From Halorientalis sp. LT38 (GTDB lineage: Archaea > Halobacteriota > Halobacteria > Halobacteriales > Haloarculaceae), in contig NZ_JAYEZN010000001.1 of NCBI RefSeq assembly GCF_037031225.1, positions 1,116,001 through 1,180,000 of the forward strand: 64,000 nt of DNA. The letters run 5' to 3'. This document shows positions 6,322 through 14,978 of this stretch, piece after piece (within the stretch, counting starts at the first letter, position 1; the number at the start of each line of letters is the position of its first letter). The notes below the pieces were generated by a model. That model had not been told where the DNA came from, did no database searches, and was given only the letters and a program-made list of their open reading frames with translations. The position numbers and the translations under genes were made by a program.

Positions 6322-8235
6322 TTACAGCGAACTGGTAAATCGCTCCACCAGTTCGTCGATGTTCTCGCCACGGAAGTGCTCGGTAAGCTGGAGAGCTCGC
6401 GGATCAGATGGGTATATCTCACCCCGGCCATACTGAGTGAACGCCTCGTCGATAGCATGGCGATATGCTTTGCTCGTCGTGTAGGCCAGGATGTGGTCGA
6501 ACTGCTCACCGAATTGGTCCAAGTACTGGACGAGGCGATTCGTAACGAATTCGATTTGGTCCTCATCCGCAGTGGTGAGGACATACTCGTAGCTCATCAC
6601 AGGGTCCGCCTCCTCGAACTGCTCTGGCACAGGACCATACAGCCCTGAGACGGATATCTTGTGGAACTGGTCCCGGTACTCCTCAAGCGGAGAGAGCACT
6701 ACCTGCTGCGTCCTAGAATCGGAGTAGGGTTTCTCCTGGCTACAGGGCAGAATCAGCAGGACATCTGCCTCGCTTGGCGGCTGGTAGGCGTTCTGCTGGA
6801 GGATGTTGAAATCGTTGGGACCATGCTTCAACGAGATGGTCCGTTTCTCCCGTGTCGTGTCCTCAACCCCTTCGAGGAAGCCAGAGAGTTTGGTCTGGAA
6901 CGTTTCGGCGTCCGGTCCCGCAACAAGTTCCTCGTAGCCGATGTCGGCCAACTGTTCGCGGAGCTCCGGGTTGTGAAGCTGCGCTCGCTTCAACCCTTTC
7001 TCGACGATGTTCTTTCCCTGAGCGAACTTCGCCACGAGTTCAAGCAGTTCGCCGTCATCGATGGCATCCCGTACCTCCTGCATCTGGCGGCTGTACAACT
7101 CGAAGTTATGGTGAGCTATCTGTGCGTAGTACTCGCTCTTGTAGTGCTTGCCGTGCTCTCCCTCGATACGTTTGTAGCTGACATCGGACTCCAACAGGGC
7201 GTGCCGCATATCGTCGAAGTGGATATCTTGGCACGCCTGACAATCACAGTACTCCTCGTCCCAGTCGCTCAACTTGGTCCGCTGCCACGTCTCTGGATGG
7301 ATGAAACTCTTGTTGCGAGCCGCTTTCAGGTAGTTCGAGGAGTCGAATGTATCGACGCCGAGAAGAGAGAGTAGTGGACAGAGCCGGCCACTGATACCGA
7401 AAACGTGGAGCGCGATGTCATCGTACCGTTCCTCCGGTATCGCGTCCCTTGCACCTTGGACGATGTCGACGAGGACATCCGGCGAGTTGCTGAGCGGGAC
7501 AAGTGATCCAAGCGCAAAGCCCTCGAACGCTTCATCGAGTTCCTCAGCCCGGTCCAGAAATCGGCTCACGTACCAATTGACGTCCTCGTAGCTATGGCCG
7601 TGAATCGCCACGTAGACGGACGGTGTCTTCTCGACACCCCATTCCTCAAGCTTCTCATCGTCATTGAGCAGCTGTAGACATTGGACTGCGTTGTCGATAC
7701 TCCGCTCCATTCGCTCGGTGGCCTCATCCCGGTTCAGGTTCTGCGGAATCGGGAAGTCCAACGTGGCGACGATGTCCGCACCGTAATCCAGCTGTAGCTT
7801 CAGGATGCTCTCTGGATTCGTGTAGATACCCCAGTCGTTCTCACTCCCACCCTCTTCCGGCGGCTGTCCGAACGTCGTTGAGTTCATCAGCTTGAACCCG
7901 CCGGAATCGACAAACAATGGCTGCGTGAACCCCGGCTCAACGTCACTCTCCTCGAAGTGCTGTTTCAGCGGCTTCTCCCGCCACGCCGCCAGGTTGTCCG
8001 GGGTGAGGTTGTAGTCGAGAAACGTCATCGTCTGGAACATGATACCCTGGACGGTGTCACTCTGAAAGAGATGGCGACGCGTGTACCGCCAAATACCGCC
8101 TGATTTTGGTGTTGTTCCTCCGATAAGGTTCGCAACAGGGAGAAGTGCAGGTGTCTGAATCTGGCCGGCAGGCGTCTCTATCTCGCCTCGCCGACCGTAC
8201 CTGGCTTTTGCGAGAGTCCTGAATGCAGCCATCAA
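6322..8235 (-). CDS. dpdA: DpdA transglycosylase fused to an ArcS-like (DUF5591) domain
   Basis: Residues 1-430 are a TGT-fold DpdA module: VDSGGFK (Asp 110), ALGSLVP (241-247), GVDTFDSSNY (Asp 298 as nucleophile candidate) and zinc ligands Cys 330, 332, 335 with His 375/376. After a linker, residues 490-637 form a domain like the core of archaeosine synthase ArcS. Pro 497, Cys 498, Lys 502, Pro 503, Tyr 504 and Ser 507 fit the ArcS motif PCx3KPYx2Sx2H, but the final His is Gln 510. ArcS adds lysine to the preQ0 nitrile in tRNA. Fusion to a DNA transglycosylase suggests that inserted preQ0 is converted in place in DNA. It leads the leftward operon. A second Met follows directly and either could be the start. 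Confidence 0.85.
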   Translation of the reverse strand: MMAAFRTLAKARYGRRGEIETPAGQIQTPALLPVANLIGGTTPKSGGIWRYTRRHLFQSDTVQGIMFQTMTFLDYNLTPDNLAAWREKPLKQHFEESDVEPGFTQPLFVDSGGFKLMNSTTFGQPPEEGGSENDWGIYTNPESILKLQLDYGADIVATLDFPIPQNLNRDEATERMERSIDNAVQCLQLLNDDEKLEEWGVEKTPSVYVAIHGHSYEDVNWYVSRFLDRAEELDEAFEGFALGSLVPLSNSPDVLVDIVQGARDAIPEERYDDIALHVFGISGRLCPLLSLLGVDTFDSSNYLKAARNKSFIHPETWQRTKLSDWDEEYCDCQACQDIHFDDMRHALLESDVSYKRIEGEHGKHYKSEYYAQIAHHNFELYSRQMQEVRDAIDDGELLELVAKFAQGKNIVEKGLKRAQLHNPELREQLADIGYEELVAGPDAETFQTKLSGFLEGVEDTTREKRTISLKHGPNDFNILQQNAYQPPSEADVLLILPCSQEKPYSDSRTQQVVLSPLEEYRDQFHKISVSGLYGPVPEQFEEADPVMSYEYVLTTADEDQIEFVTNRLVQYLDQFGEQFDHILAYTTSKAYRHAIDEAFTQYGRGEIYPSDPRALQLTEHFRGENIDELVERFTSSL

Positions 8236-8376
8236 ATAACCTGTGTAGTACCTCTATGCGACACCTCAATTAATCTCTCGTTCCAGAAACCATTATGAAT
8301 ACTACAAATCGAAGATGGCCTTCGTTCCTTTCGGTGAGTAACCCAACCTTAAGTATGCCCCCAATAATACCTCGAT
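8236..8376. promoter_or_regulatory. Divergent promoter region between dpdA operon and queDEC
   Basis: The rightward promoter is the clearer one: CCTTAAGTATG at 8347-8357 stands about 25 bases before the queD ATG, giving a leaderless mRNA. The leftward start at 8235 is preceded by an AT-rich box around 8262-8275 (GATTAATT on the minus strand). The shared region would let precursor synthesis and base insertion be expressed together. Confidence 0.5.
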
Positions 8377-8844
8377 ATGCCTCAACGCACACTAGGCGAA
8401 CCAGCTATCTCCTCACAGGATCTTACAGAGGCTGAACGAACCCTCCATATCGGACGTGATCGGCCAATACGGATCAGCGCAGGCCACCGTATTCTGCACC
8501 ACGACGGCAAGTGTAGCCGTCCCCACGGCCATAACTACGCAATCAGTGTCGGGGTGACCGGCACCCTGACCGAGGAAGGATGGGTCGTCGACAAAGGGAG
8601 TATTACTGACGTATTATCTGACTGGGACCATAGGTTCCTAGTTGAACAGGGCGACCCGTTGATCGAGGCATTCGAGGCCAGCGGCGACGGCGACGCCGTC
8701 GTCGTCCTTGACCAGCCACCAACCGCCGAAGTCATGGGACTCGTCCTCGAACGACGATTGGAGGATGCGTTACCGGACACGGTCAGTGACGTCGCAGTCG
8801 AGATCCGAGAGACCGGTGAACTAGCTGCTGGAGGCTCGTTGTAG
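8377..8844 (+). CDS. queD: 6-carboxytetrahydropterin synthase QueD
   Basis: QueD makes 6-carboxy-tetrahydropterin from dihydroneopterin triphosphate, the first dedicated step to preQ0. The family signature is intact: zinc ligands His 37 in SAGHR and His 50/52 in PHGHNY, catalytic Cys 46 in GKCSRPHGHNY, the Asp 84/His 85 pair in DWDHRFL, and Glu 118 in PTAEVM that binds the pterin. At 155 residues it is normal length with a short N-terminal extension. It begins the rightward queD-queE-queC operon, whose genes are 4 and 8 bases apart. The genes supply preQ0 to the DpdA proteins encoded divergently. GTP cyclohydrolase is not here and must come from the host. Confidence 0.93.
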   Translation: MPQRTLGEPAISSQDLTEAERTLHIGRDRPIRISAGHRILHHDGKCSRPHGHNYAISVGVTGTLTEEGWVVDKGSITDVLSDWDHRFLVEQGDPLIEAFEASGDGDAVVVLDQPPTAEVMGLVLERRLEDALPDTVSDVAVEIRETGELAAGGSL

Positions 8845-8848
8845 ACCG

Positions 8849-9630
8849 ATGCCGGCGAGCTCGGACGCCCCAACGGTCGATGACGAGGCAGCTAATCCAG
8901 ATGCCCAAGAGGGGCTACCGGTAAACGAGTTGTTCTACTCACTACAGGGCGAGGGCAAACTAGCCGGGATGCCAAGCGTGTTCATCCGGACCAGCGGGTG
9001 TAACCTCCGGTGTTGGTTCTGTGACTCGTACCATACTAGCTGGGAACCGACCCATGCCTGGCTCGACATCGACGCTATCATCGACCGCGTCACCGACTAC
9101 GACGAAGCTGAGCACATCGTCGTGACCGGTGGCGAACCGTTGCTCCACGATGAGACAGCCGAGTTACTGGACCGACTCAGTGCTGCCGGCTTCCACACGA
9201 CCGTCGAGACGAACGGCACGATCTACCGCGACACCGCGATCGACCTTGCAAGTATCAGTCCGAAGCTGGCGAACAGTACCCCAACCGCAGGGAAGGATCC
9301 GCAAGGCGACGGAGAATGGGCTGACCGACATGAGAACGCCGGATCGACATCGACGTGCTGACCCAGCTCGTGGAGACCTACGAGTTCCAGCTGAAGTTCG
9401 TTGTCACCGGCCGCGACGATATACAGGAGATCAACCAGTTGGTCGGCCGACTGCGGGACGCTGCTGCGACGGCGATCCGGGATTCGGACGTGTTGTTGAT
9501 GCCGGAAGGAGCGACGCGGGAGCGGTTGGCGGAGAGGCGTGAACTGACTGCTGAGGTGGCGATGGAGCACGGATATCAGTATACGCCGCGGCTTCACGTC
9601 GACCTCTGGAATGACGCACCAGAGACCTAA
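8849..9630 (+). pseudogene. queE: 7-carboxy-7-deazaguanine synthase QueE, frameshifted
   Basis: QueE is the radical SAM enzyme that contracts carboxy-tetrahydropterin to 7-carboxy-7-deazaguanine. The first reading frame (8849-9361) holds FYSLQGEG, the cluster-binding CNLRCWFC (Cys 51, 55, 58), VVTGGEPLL and SPKLANSTP, then ends prematurely in TGA. The family's remaining sequence (RIDIDVL, YEFQLKFVV, LLMPEGAT, GYQYTPRLHVDLWND) continues in another frame to 9630. One extra base near 9338-9341, where a C could have been lost from a CCGG run, rejoins the frames. Everything else is conserved, so this is either a recent mutation or a sequencing error. If real, preQ0 supply depends on the host QueE of the archaeosine pathway. 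Confidence 0.88.
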
Positions 9631-9638
9631 CCACGACG

Positions 9639-10349
9639 ATGACTGACCATACAGACGACGAAGGCAGTGCTGTTGTGCTTGTATCGGGCGGTATGGATAG
9701 TGCGACGGCAGCGTTCGAGGCGAAACAGAGAGGTTACGACCTGTACTTCCTCCACACTACCTATGGCCAAGAGACAGCGGACAAAGAGTCGGAGTGCGCC
9801 CAGCAGTTGGCCGGCTGCATGGATGTAACGGACTTCCTCCACATCGAAACCGATCACCTTGCCCGGATTGGTGCCTCCAGTCTCACCGACGATAGTATTG
9901 ACGTCAAGGAAGTGAATCTCGACAGCGACGAGGTCCCGTCCAGCTACGTTCCGTTTCGGAATGCGAACCTGCTGTCGATGGCGACGTCGTACGCTGAGGC
10001 CAACGACTGCGAGGCGATTTTCATCGGTGCGCACAGTGAGGACTATTCCGGCTACCCGGACTGCAGACCGGAGTTCTTCGACGCATTCCACCAGGTCATC
10101 GAAGTTGGGACGAAACCGGCGACCTCGATTGAGTTGGTCGCGCCGTTCGTCGACTGGAACAAGACCGAGATTGCGGAGCGTGGCCTCGACTTGGATGTGC
10201 CGTACGAGTTGACATGGAGCTGTTACCGGGAGGAAGCTCCGGCTTGCGGTACCTGTGACGCCTGTGCCTACCGGCTCAAAGCGTTTCAGGAAGCCGGTGT
10301 CGAGGATCCGATTGAGTACGCGGAGCGACCAACCTATTGCGAGTCGTAG
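9639..10349 (+). CDS. queC: 7-cyano-7-deazaguanine (preQ0) synthase QueC
   Basis: QueC converts 7-carboxy-7-deazaguanine to preQ0 with ATP and ammonia. The PP-loop motif SGGMDS is at residues 16-21. VPFRNANLLSMA and FIGAHSEDYSGYPDCR are typical substrate-pocket blocks. The C-terminal zinc site is complete (CYREEAPACGTCDAC). The 236-residue length is normal. It is the last gene of the queDEC operon, starting 8 bases after the queE stop. It carries no amidotransferase (Gat) fusion of the kind linked to archaeosine in some phages, so the base delivered to DpdA should be preQ0 itself. It is convergent with the coiled-coil gene at 10416. Confidence 0.94.
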   Translation: MTDHTDDEGSAVVLVSGGMDSATAAFEAKQRGYDLYFLHTTYGQETADKESECAQQLAGCMDVTDFLHIETDHLARIGASSLTDDSIDVKEVNLDSDEVPSSYVPFRNANLLSMATSYAEANDCEAIFIGAHSEDYSGYPDCRPEFFDAFHQVIEVGTKPATSIELVAPFVDWNKTEIAERGLDLDVPYELTWSCYREEAPACGTCDACAYRLKAFQEAGVEDPIEYAERPTYCES

Positions 10350-10415
10350 CTGTCGTCGGTCAGTTCAGGGAATTTGCTGTTTTCGACGGCTTCGAGCACG
10401 ATCCCCCCGTATAAT

Positions 10416-11108
10416 CTATCCCAGTCGGATTTCAAGGTAGTCGGCAAGACTTGACCCGGTCAGTGCCTCGCGTTCTTCCTCGGAAAGGTCATTGAAGTAC
10501 AGCGGATCGTCTGATAGGAGCTGGTCCATAACATCTTCGAGAGTGGTACCGCTGTAGCTTCCGAGCAAGTCTTCCTGGACCTGTTGCAGCGCGTTCGACA
10601 TCGTGTCTGCAACGTCGCGGGCCTCCTGTTGATTCGCCTCGAACGAATCCTCGGCTTCGTCAGTGTAAACCTGGGCTTTCCAGTCCCAGTCGTCGAGCAA
10701 CGACTCAAGTGCTTTGAGTTTTCCAATGTCGGCCGCCTCAACGTGCTCATTCAATTTCCGCATCGCCCTGACCCGGTCCCGTTCCTCAGTCCGTTCCTCT
10801 TGAATCGCATTTTCGATCTGGCGGGCCTCCTGACTGACCTGGTCCTCGACGTCGTCGATGACGTCGTCCAAGGCGTCAAAATCCCGGTCGTCGGCGTACC
10901 CTTTCGCCTCGCGGACCTTCTCCTTGGCCTCGTGAGAGACCTCGACCGCTAAACCGAGGAAGTCCCTGGCGATGATCGCCTGGAGCATGGTCTCCTCCAT
11001 CTCGGTCGCTACCTCCTCTAACCGGTCCTCCAAGTCCTGGCGGAGATACTGTTGGTGGACCGTTTCCAGCTCCTGCTCGAACAGGGACTGGTCACTCGTC
11101 TCCGACAT
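10416..11108 (-). CDS. Coiled-coil protein, last gene of the dpdGH operon
   Basis: The 230-residue protein is almost entirely charged helix (many Glu, Asp, Arg and Gln), with probable coiled coil from about residue 10 to 120 and a short C-terminal domain ending in SSLADYLEIRLG. No catalytic motif is visible. Its start overlaps the end of the dpdH-like gene by 17 bases, so it is very likely made together with it and may be an adaptor for the ATPase. It may correspond to one of the small bacterial Dpd proteins such as DpdI, but I cannot show that from sequence. Confidence 0.65.
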   Translation of the reverse strand: MSETSDQSLFEQELETVHQQYLRQDLEDRLEEVATEMEETMLQAIIARDFLGLAVEVSHEAKEKVREAKGYADDRDFDALDDVIDDVEDQVSQEARQIENAIQEERTEERDRVRAMRKLNEHVEAADIGKLKALESLLDDWDWKAQVYTDEAEDSFEANQQEARDVADTMSNALQQVQEDLLGSYSGTTLEDVMDQLLSDDPLYFNDLSEEEREALTGSSLADYLEIRLG

Positions 11109-14100
11109 AGTACTGACTCACCTCCTGGAAATACGGGGCAAAGGATGACGACGACTCTCCTGTCTCGAAGTCGATGTCGTTGAACGCCTCGATGACTTCG
11201 TGCTCCATCAGTTTGTACTCGATCAGCATCTTGTGGATCGCGTCCTGCGTCGACGTTCCCAACGTGTCGAGACACAGCTGACTGGCAGCGACCACCTCGT
11301 CCACCTCGGCCTGGCTGTACGAATCGAACTGTAGCAGCGACTCGTACAACGAGCGGTCTACCTCGTAGTTATCCAAGACGTCGACCTTGTCATGGATCCG
11401 CGCCATGTCGGTCCCTGCTAGTTCATCCTGCGCTGTTCGGGCCGTCGAGTATTCCTGCATCTGGTCTTCCTGCTGATCCAGTGACTTCTGCATCCGATAC
11501 GCCTTGGTCACCATGTCGACCAGTTTCGTGTCGGTATCGAATCGGACACGTGAGCTCAACTCGTCTGGGTCAGCACGGAGACGGCTCAACACGTCCTGCG
11601 GGTCGTGATAGGAGAACCACCGACGGAGACGAGGCAGGTCCAATGTGGAATCATTGACGGCGAGACGCTCTGCGACAAGTGCGTCGAACGCCTCCGCATA
11701 CTCCATGAACTCCTCGATGTACTCCTGTGCTTCAGGAGCCAGTTCATCGGTTAGCGCCGTCTCTAACGTGGTGTCCAATGCGTAGTCCTCACCCTCGGCG
11801 AACCGCTCGTTCAAGGTTGCTGCCGTTACCTCTTGCCACGGATCGTCCAGTACGACGATCCAGGCATATGCTGCGAGGACGAAGTCGTCGAACCCGTACG
11901 GTGGATCGTACTTGTAGTAGACCGAGGTATCCTCGATATACTGCTCCCTGACCTTGGCCCGCCACTGCCGGGCATACTCCGTTAACTGGCCACCGACCAA
12001 CGTGAGGATCCGTTGCTCGTCGGCACTCGCATCCGCCTCGTCACTCCGGATCCCGTATTTCAGCAGTTCACGGACATCAGACCGCTGGAAATCCTGCGGA
12101 TCAAGCACGATTTGGTCCGGGCTAGGCGAGGACTCCGCAGAGGGATACACAAACGGATCATCCGACCGGCTGAGGTTGTACCGGAGGTCGCAGTCCGTCC
12201 ACAGCGAGTAATCCTGCGTCAACGTATTGATAAGGTCAGTGAACGCCGTCCGCAGGTAGGCGTCCGTCTCGACATACGATTCGTCCTGCGGGTTAGTGTA
12301 CCAGTTGTCCACGTACCCTCTCTGCTCGTTGATGATCCGCTCAACACGGCTCAAACCTCCACCATCACCGCTTTCACCATCTTCATCGCCTCCCTCGCTT
12401 TCCTCCTCGTCTCCACCTGTCTCATCCTCGCTTTCGTCGTCCTCGTCGGTTTCACCCGGCTCTGTCTCTTCATCCTCGGGCGGAATATACTCGACACCGG
12501 GAATCTTAACATGGTCATCCAGCAGTTCGATGTTTGCCGGGAGGTCGTCCGCTGCCGGGTTCTCGGGGAGTAGCCCGAATGCTTCGAGGAAGGCCCGGTT
12601 AACGGCGATATACTCGTCGTATCGGTCGGTATCGCCGTACCATTTGGCGACGTGGGCGAAGACTTCGGCTTCCCGGTAGACGTCGTCATGGGCTGCCACC
12701 CGGTTGGTCACGTGATTCAACGGGCTTGCCGTGGCGGGACACGTTGACGTTCCGTTGAAGTATTCGAGCACGGTCTCGAAGACGACGATGATCAGTTCAC
12801 GGGGAGACTGCTCGCTCTCATCAAGCCCGGTGTAGATCCGTTCGATAAACTGCTGGTTGAAGGGGAACAGGTCGCGGAAGCTGTCGTCACACAGTCCACA
12901 CGTCGCGCAAAGTGAGCCCGGCTCTGGGTTCAGCAAGGTGAAGCCGCCGTCGTCTCTGTCGTAGCGGACGCTGCCATCGTGGTGCTTGATGTAGCCGAGG
13001 TACGGCCGGATGAAGTCAACTGCCGTCTCGTCGTCAAGGAAGAGGACCTGGTTGGAGTTCTGTTTGTTCGTTCGGTAGAACCGGAACCGGTCCTCCGCTG
13101 TCCGTTTGTGGAGAACCGCCGTTGAATCGCGGGTGCCAGCAACGATGAAATCCCAGTTATCACCGGGGTTGTCGCGTTCCATGAATTTGCGGAGCTGTCG
13201 CGCCTGCATCCCGGTGATCGAGAAGTCCTCGAAGACAGCGACCGGCCGTTTGTCACCGTATTCCTCTTTGAACTTCTCACCAACTTCCTCCAGTAGATCA
13301 GTCAACGGCGGGGTATCGTACTGGTCGAGTAGTGCCTGCCAGAACCCGCTGCTCAGTTTCTCCGCTGGATGCCCCTCAAAGGCATCAGCGTCTTCATCAA
13401 AGACCTGTAGGAAGCTATTCTGTTCGTATTCCTGCTCAGTCACCAAGTTCGGTTCTTCGCCGTACTGCCGTGGCTCAACCAACCGGTCGCGGATCCGTTC
13501 CGCCACGAACTCGACGATGGCATCCTCTTGCTCCGGTGTCGTCGAGGTCTCATAGCCGTCCCACCCAATCTCCAACAACGCGGTGTAGACGGCCTGGCTA
13601 GCGACCATCCGCGGCCGCTGTTTGATGTCGTCTTCAAGCCGCTTGAACTGTGACGAGGTCTCCAACGTCTCGTCAAAGTGGTCCTGGTAGAATTCAGGGA
13701 TGTCCTCCGTCAGCATCGACATCAAGTCCGTGTCTTTGTCGACGCGGAGGATCGGCCGGTCAGCGTCGTTCTCTAACCGGTGAGTGAGCGCCACGCAGAG
13801 TTCCGATTTCCCGGTTCCGACCTCGCCCTCAATGACGACGGCGAAGTTCTTGTTGCGGCTTCCGGAGAAATCCTGGTAGACATCGTTCTCGGTAACGACT
13901 CGTTCCTCATCGGTTTCCAGCGATGGGCCGTCGACACCGCCTTCGGTCTGGAAGAGTTCGATCGGGCGGTGCGTGAACCAAAACAGGTCTGGATTCTCGG
14001 CGCGAACGGCAGCAACCCGGCTGAACAGGCTGCGCAGGTCGGATTCGTCCTTTTCGTGGAAGTGTGGGCAGAACAGATCGTCGGGAGGGGAAGATGCAGT

Positions 14101-14112
14101 TTCGCTACTCAT
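11092..14112 (-). CDS. dpdH: DpdH-like large P-loop ATPase
   Basis: Walker A is GEVGTGKS at 96-103. A Walker B-like strand reads PVAVFEDFSI (about 310-320) and is followed by a VAGTRDS sensor-like segment. A cysteine cluster CATCGLC lies near 405-411. An acidic low-complexity linker (Glu/Asp/Gly, about 555-605) separates this STAND-like ATPase half from a helical C-terminal half without recognised domains. Size, position next to a DpdG-like wHTH protein (4-base ATGA overlap) and the Dpd context fit DpdH, which in bacteria belongs to the restriction side of the system. Mechanism is unknown; ATP-driven recognition of unmodified DNA is a guess. Confidence 0.7.
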   Translation of the reverse strand: MSSETASSPPDDLFCPHFHEKDESDLRSLFSRVAAVRAENPDLFWFTHRPIELFQTEGGVDGPSLETDEERVVTENDVYQDFSGSRNKNFAVVIEGEVGTGKSELCVALTHRLENDADRPILRVDKDTDLMSMLTEDIPEFYQDHFDETLETSSQFKRLEDDIKQRPRMVASQAVYTALLEIGWDGYETSTTPEQEDAIVEFVAERIRDRLVEPRQYGEEPNLVTEQEYEQNSFLQVFDEDADAFEGHPAEKLSSGFWQALLDQYDTPPLTDLLEEVGEKFKEEYGDKRPVAVFEDFSITGMQARQLRKFMERDNPGDNWDFIVAGTRDSTAVLHKRTAEDRFRFYRTNKQNSNQVLFLDDETAVDFIRPYLGYIKHHDGSVRYDRDDGGFTLLNPEPGSLCATCGLCDDSFRDLFPFNQQFIERIYTGLDESEQSPRELIIVVFETVLEYFNGTSTCPATASPLNHVTNRVAAHDDVYREAEVFAHVAKWYGDTDRYDEYIAVNRAFLEAFGLLPENPAADDLPANIELLDDHVKIPGVEYIPPEDEETEPGETDEDDESEDETGGDEEESEGGDEDGESGDGGGLSRVERIINEQRGYVDNWYTNPQDESYVETDAYLRTAFTDLINTLTQDYSLWTDCDLRYNLSRSDDPFVYPSAESSPSPDQIVLDPQDFQRSDVRELLKYGIRSDEADASADEQRILTLVGGQLTEYARQWRAKVREQYIEDTSVYYKYDPPYGFDDFVLAAYAWIVVLDDPWQEVTAATLNERFAEGEDYALDTTLETALTDELAPEAQEYIEEFMEYAEAFDALVAERLAVNDSTLDLPRLRRWFSYHDPQDVLSRLRADPDELSSRVRFDTDTKLVDMVTKAYRMQKSLDQQEDQMQEYSTARTAQDELAGTDMARIHDKVDVLDNYEVDRSLYESLLQFDSYSQAEVDEVVAASQLCLDTLGTSTQDAIHKMLIEYKLMEHEVIEAFNDIDFETGESSSSFAPYFQEVSQYYVGDE

Positions 14113-14978
14113 GACATGATAACGATGGAGTTCGCTGATTGTTCGCGGCGGTCGTGCGTCGGCATCCGGTCGAAGGCGACAGCACCTTGATCACCGATCT
14201 CTGCCAGGCGGATCCGTTCCTCGTTCATCAGTTGATAGAGGGAACGGCTGAGGAGAGCGGGCACACCGCCAGTGTCGTCTGGAAGGTAGAGCAGGTTGTT
14301 CGACACCCAGTCCAGATACGTCGGCACCTCAATGACAGGGTTACCGTCGACCGTTCGGCCAGCGGCGTCATGTGCCCGTTTGATCGAGTGGTAGATAAGT
14401 GACGGGTCGGGGTAGACAGTGAACTCGTGTGTCTCATACTGGTGGAGCAGGCCAAGGTAGGTGGCGAGACGGCCCCAGTTTTCCATCTTGTTCGGGTTCA
14501 GGTCGATCCTGTCACCACGGTACGTCGGGTAGTACTCCAGGGTATCGCGTTCCCAGCGGTCCATCTGCTTCCTGACTGCTTCGTCGTTGTCGTTGATCCG
14601 CTGGTAGTCTTCTTTGATGAGGTACGCGTAGTTCAAGTGGAAGACGGCTTGCTTCCCCCAGTCAGGCGGTGTGAGAGATGACGCGAGATGTTCTAACGAG
14701 GTTAACCGGAAGTCCAGTGTCTCGTCGCCTGTCGACCACGTGTAGTCATGGACGGTGTACTCTTCGTCTTTGGAATCAAGCAGCCCTAACCGCTGTAACC
14801 CCTTTGCCCCTTCATCGACGGCAGCAACACTCAGCCCGGTATCATCGACAATTTCGTCGTCAGTCGTATTGCCGCGGTTGACTGATTCGTAGACCGGTTT
14901 GAGTGACCTGGGATTCTGGATGGTGTTGAGAAGATATCCCTGGTCAGGATCTGGCATTATGGACTCCGTTGTAGCCAC
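14109..14978 (-). CDS. dpdG: DpdG-like winged-helix protein
   Basis: The 289-residue protein starts with a winged-helix region (about 15-75: TTDDEIVDDTGLSVAAVDEG then LQRLGLLD). A mainly helical body follows with a PTYRGDRIDLNP block. In bacterial islands a protein of similar size lies directly beside DpdH and is named DpdG. Here the stop and start overlap in ATGA with the dpdH-like gene, and the gene's own start lies inside the end of the 298-residue gene (22-base overlap). DNA binding is inferred from the winged helix. The assignment rests on architecture and context, not on a catalytic motif. Confidence 0.65.
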   Translation of the reverse strand: MATTESIMPDPDQGYLLNTIQNPRSLKPVYESVNRGNTTDDEIVDDTGLSVAAVDEGAKGLQRLGLLDSKDEEYTVHDYTWSTGDETLDFRLTSLEHLASSLTPPDWGKQAVFHLNYAYLIKEDYQRINDNDEAVRKQMDRWERDTLEYYPTYRGDRIDLNPNKMENWGRLATYLGLLHQYETHEFTVYPDPSLIYHSIKRAHDAAGRTVDGNPVIEVPTYLDWVSNNLLYLPDDTGGVPALLSRSLYQLMNEERIRLAEIGDQGAVAFDRMPTHDRREQSANSIVIMS

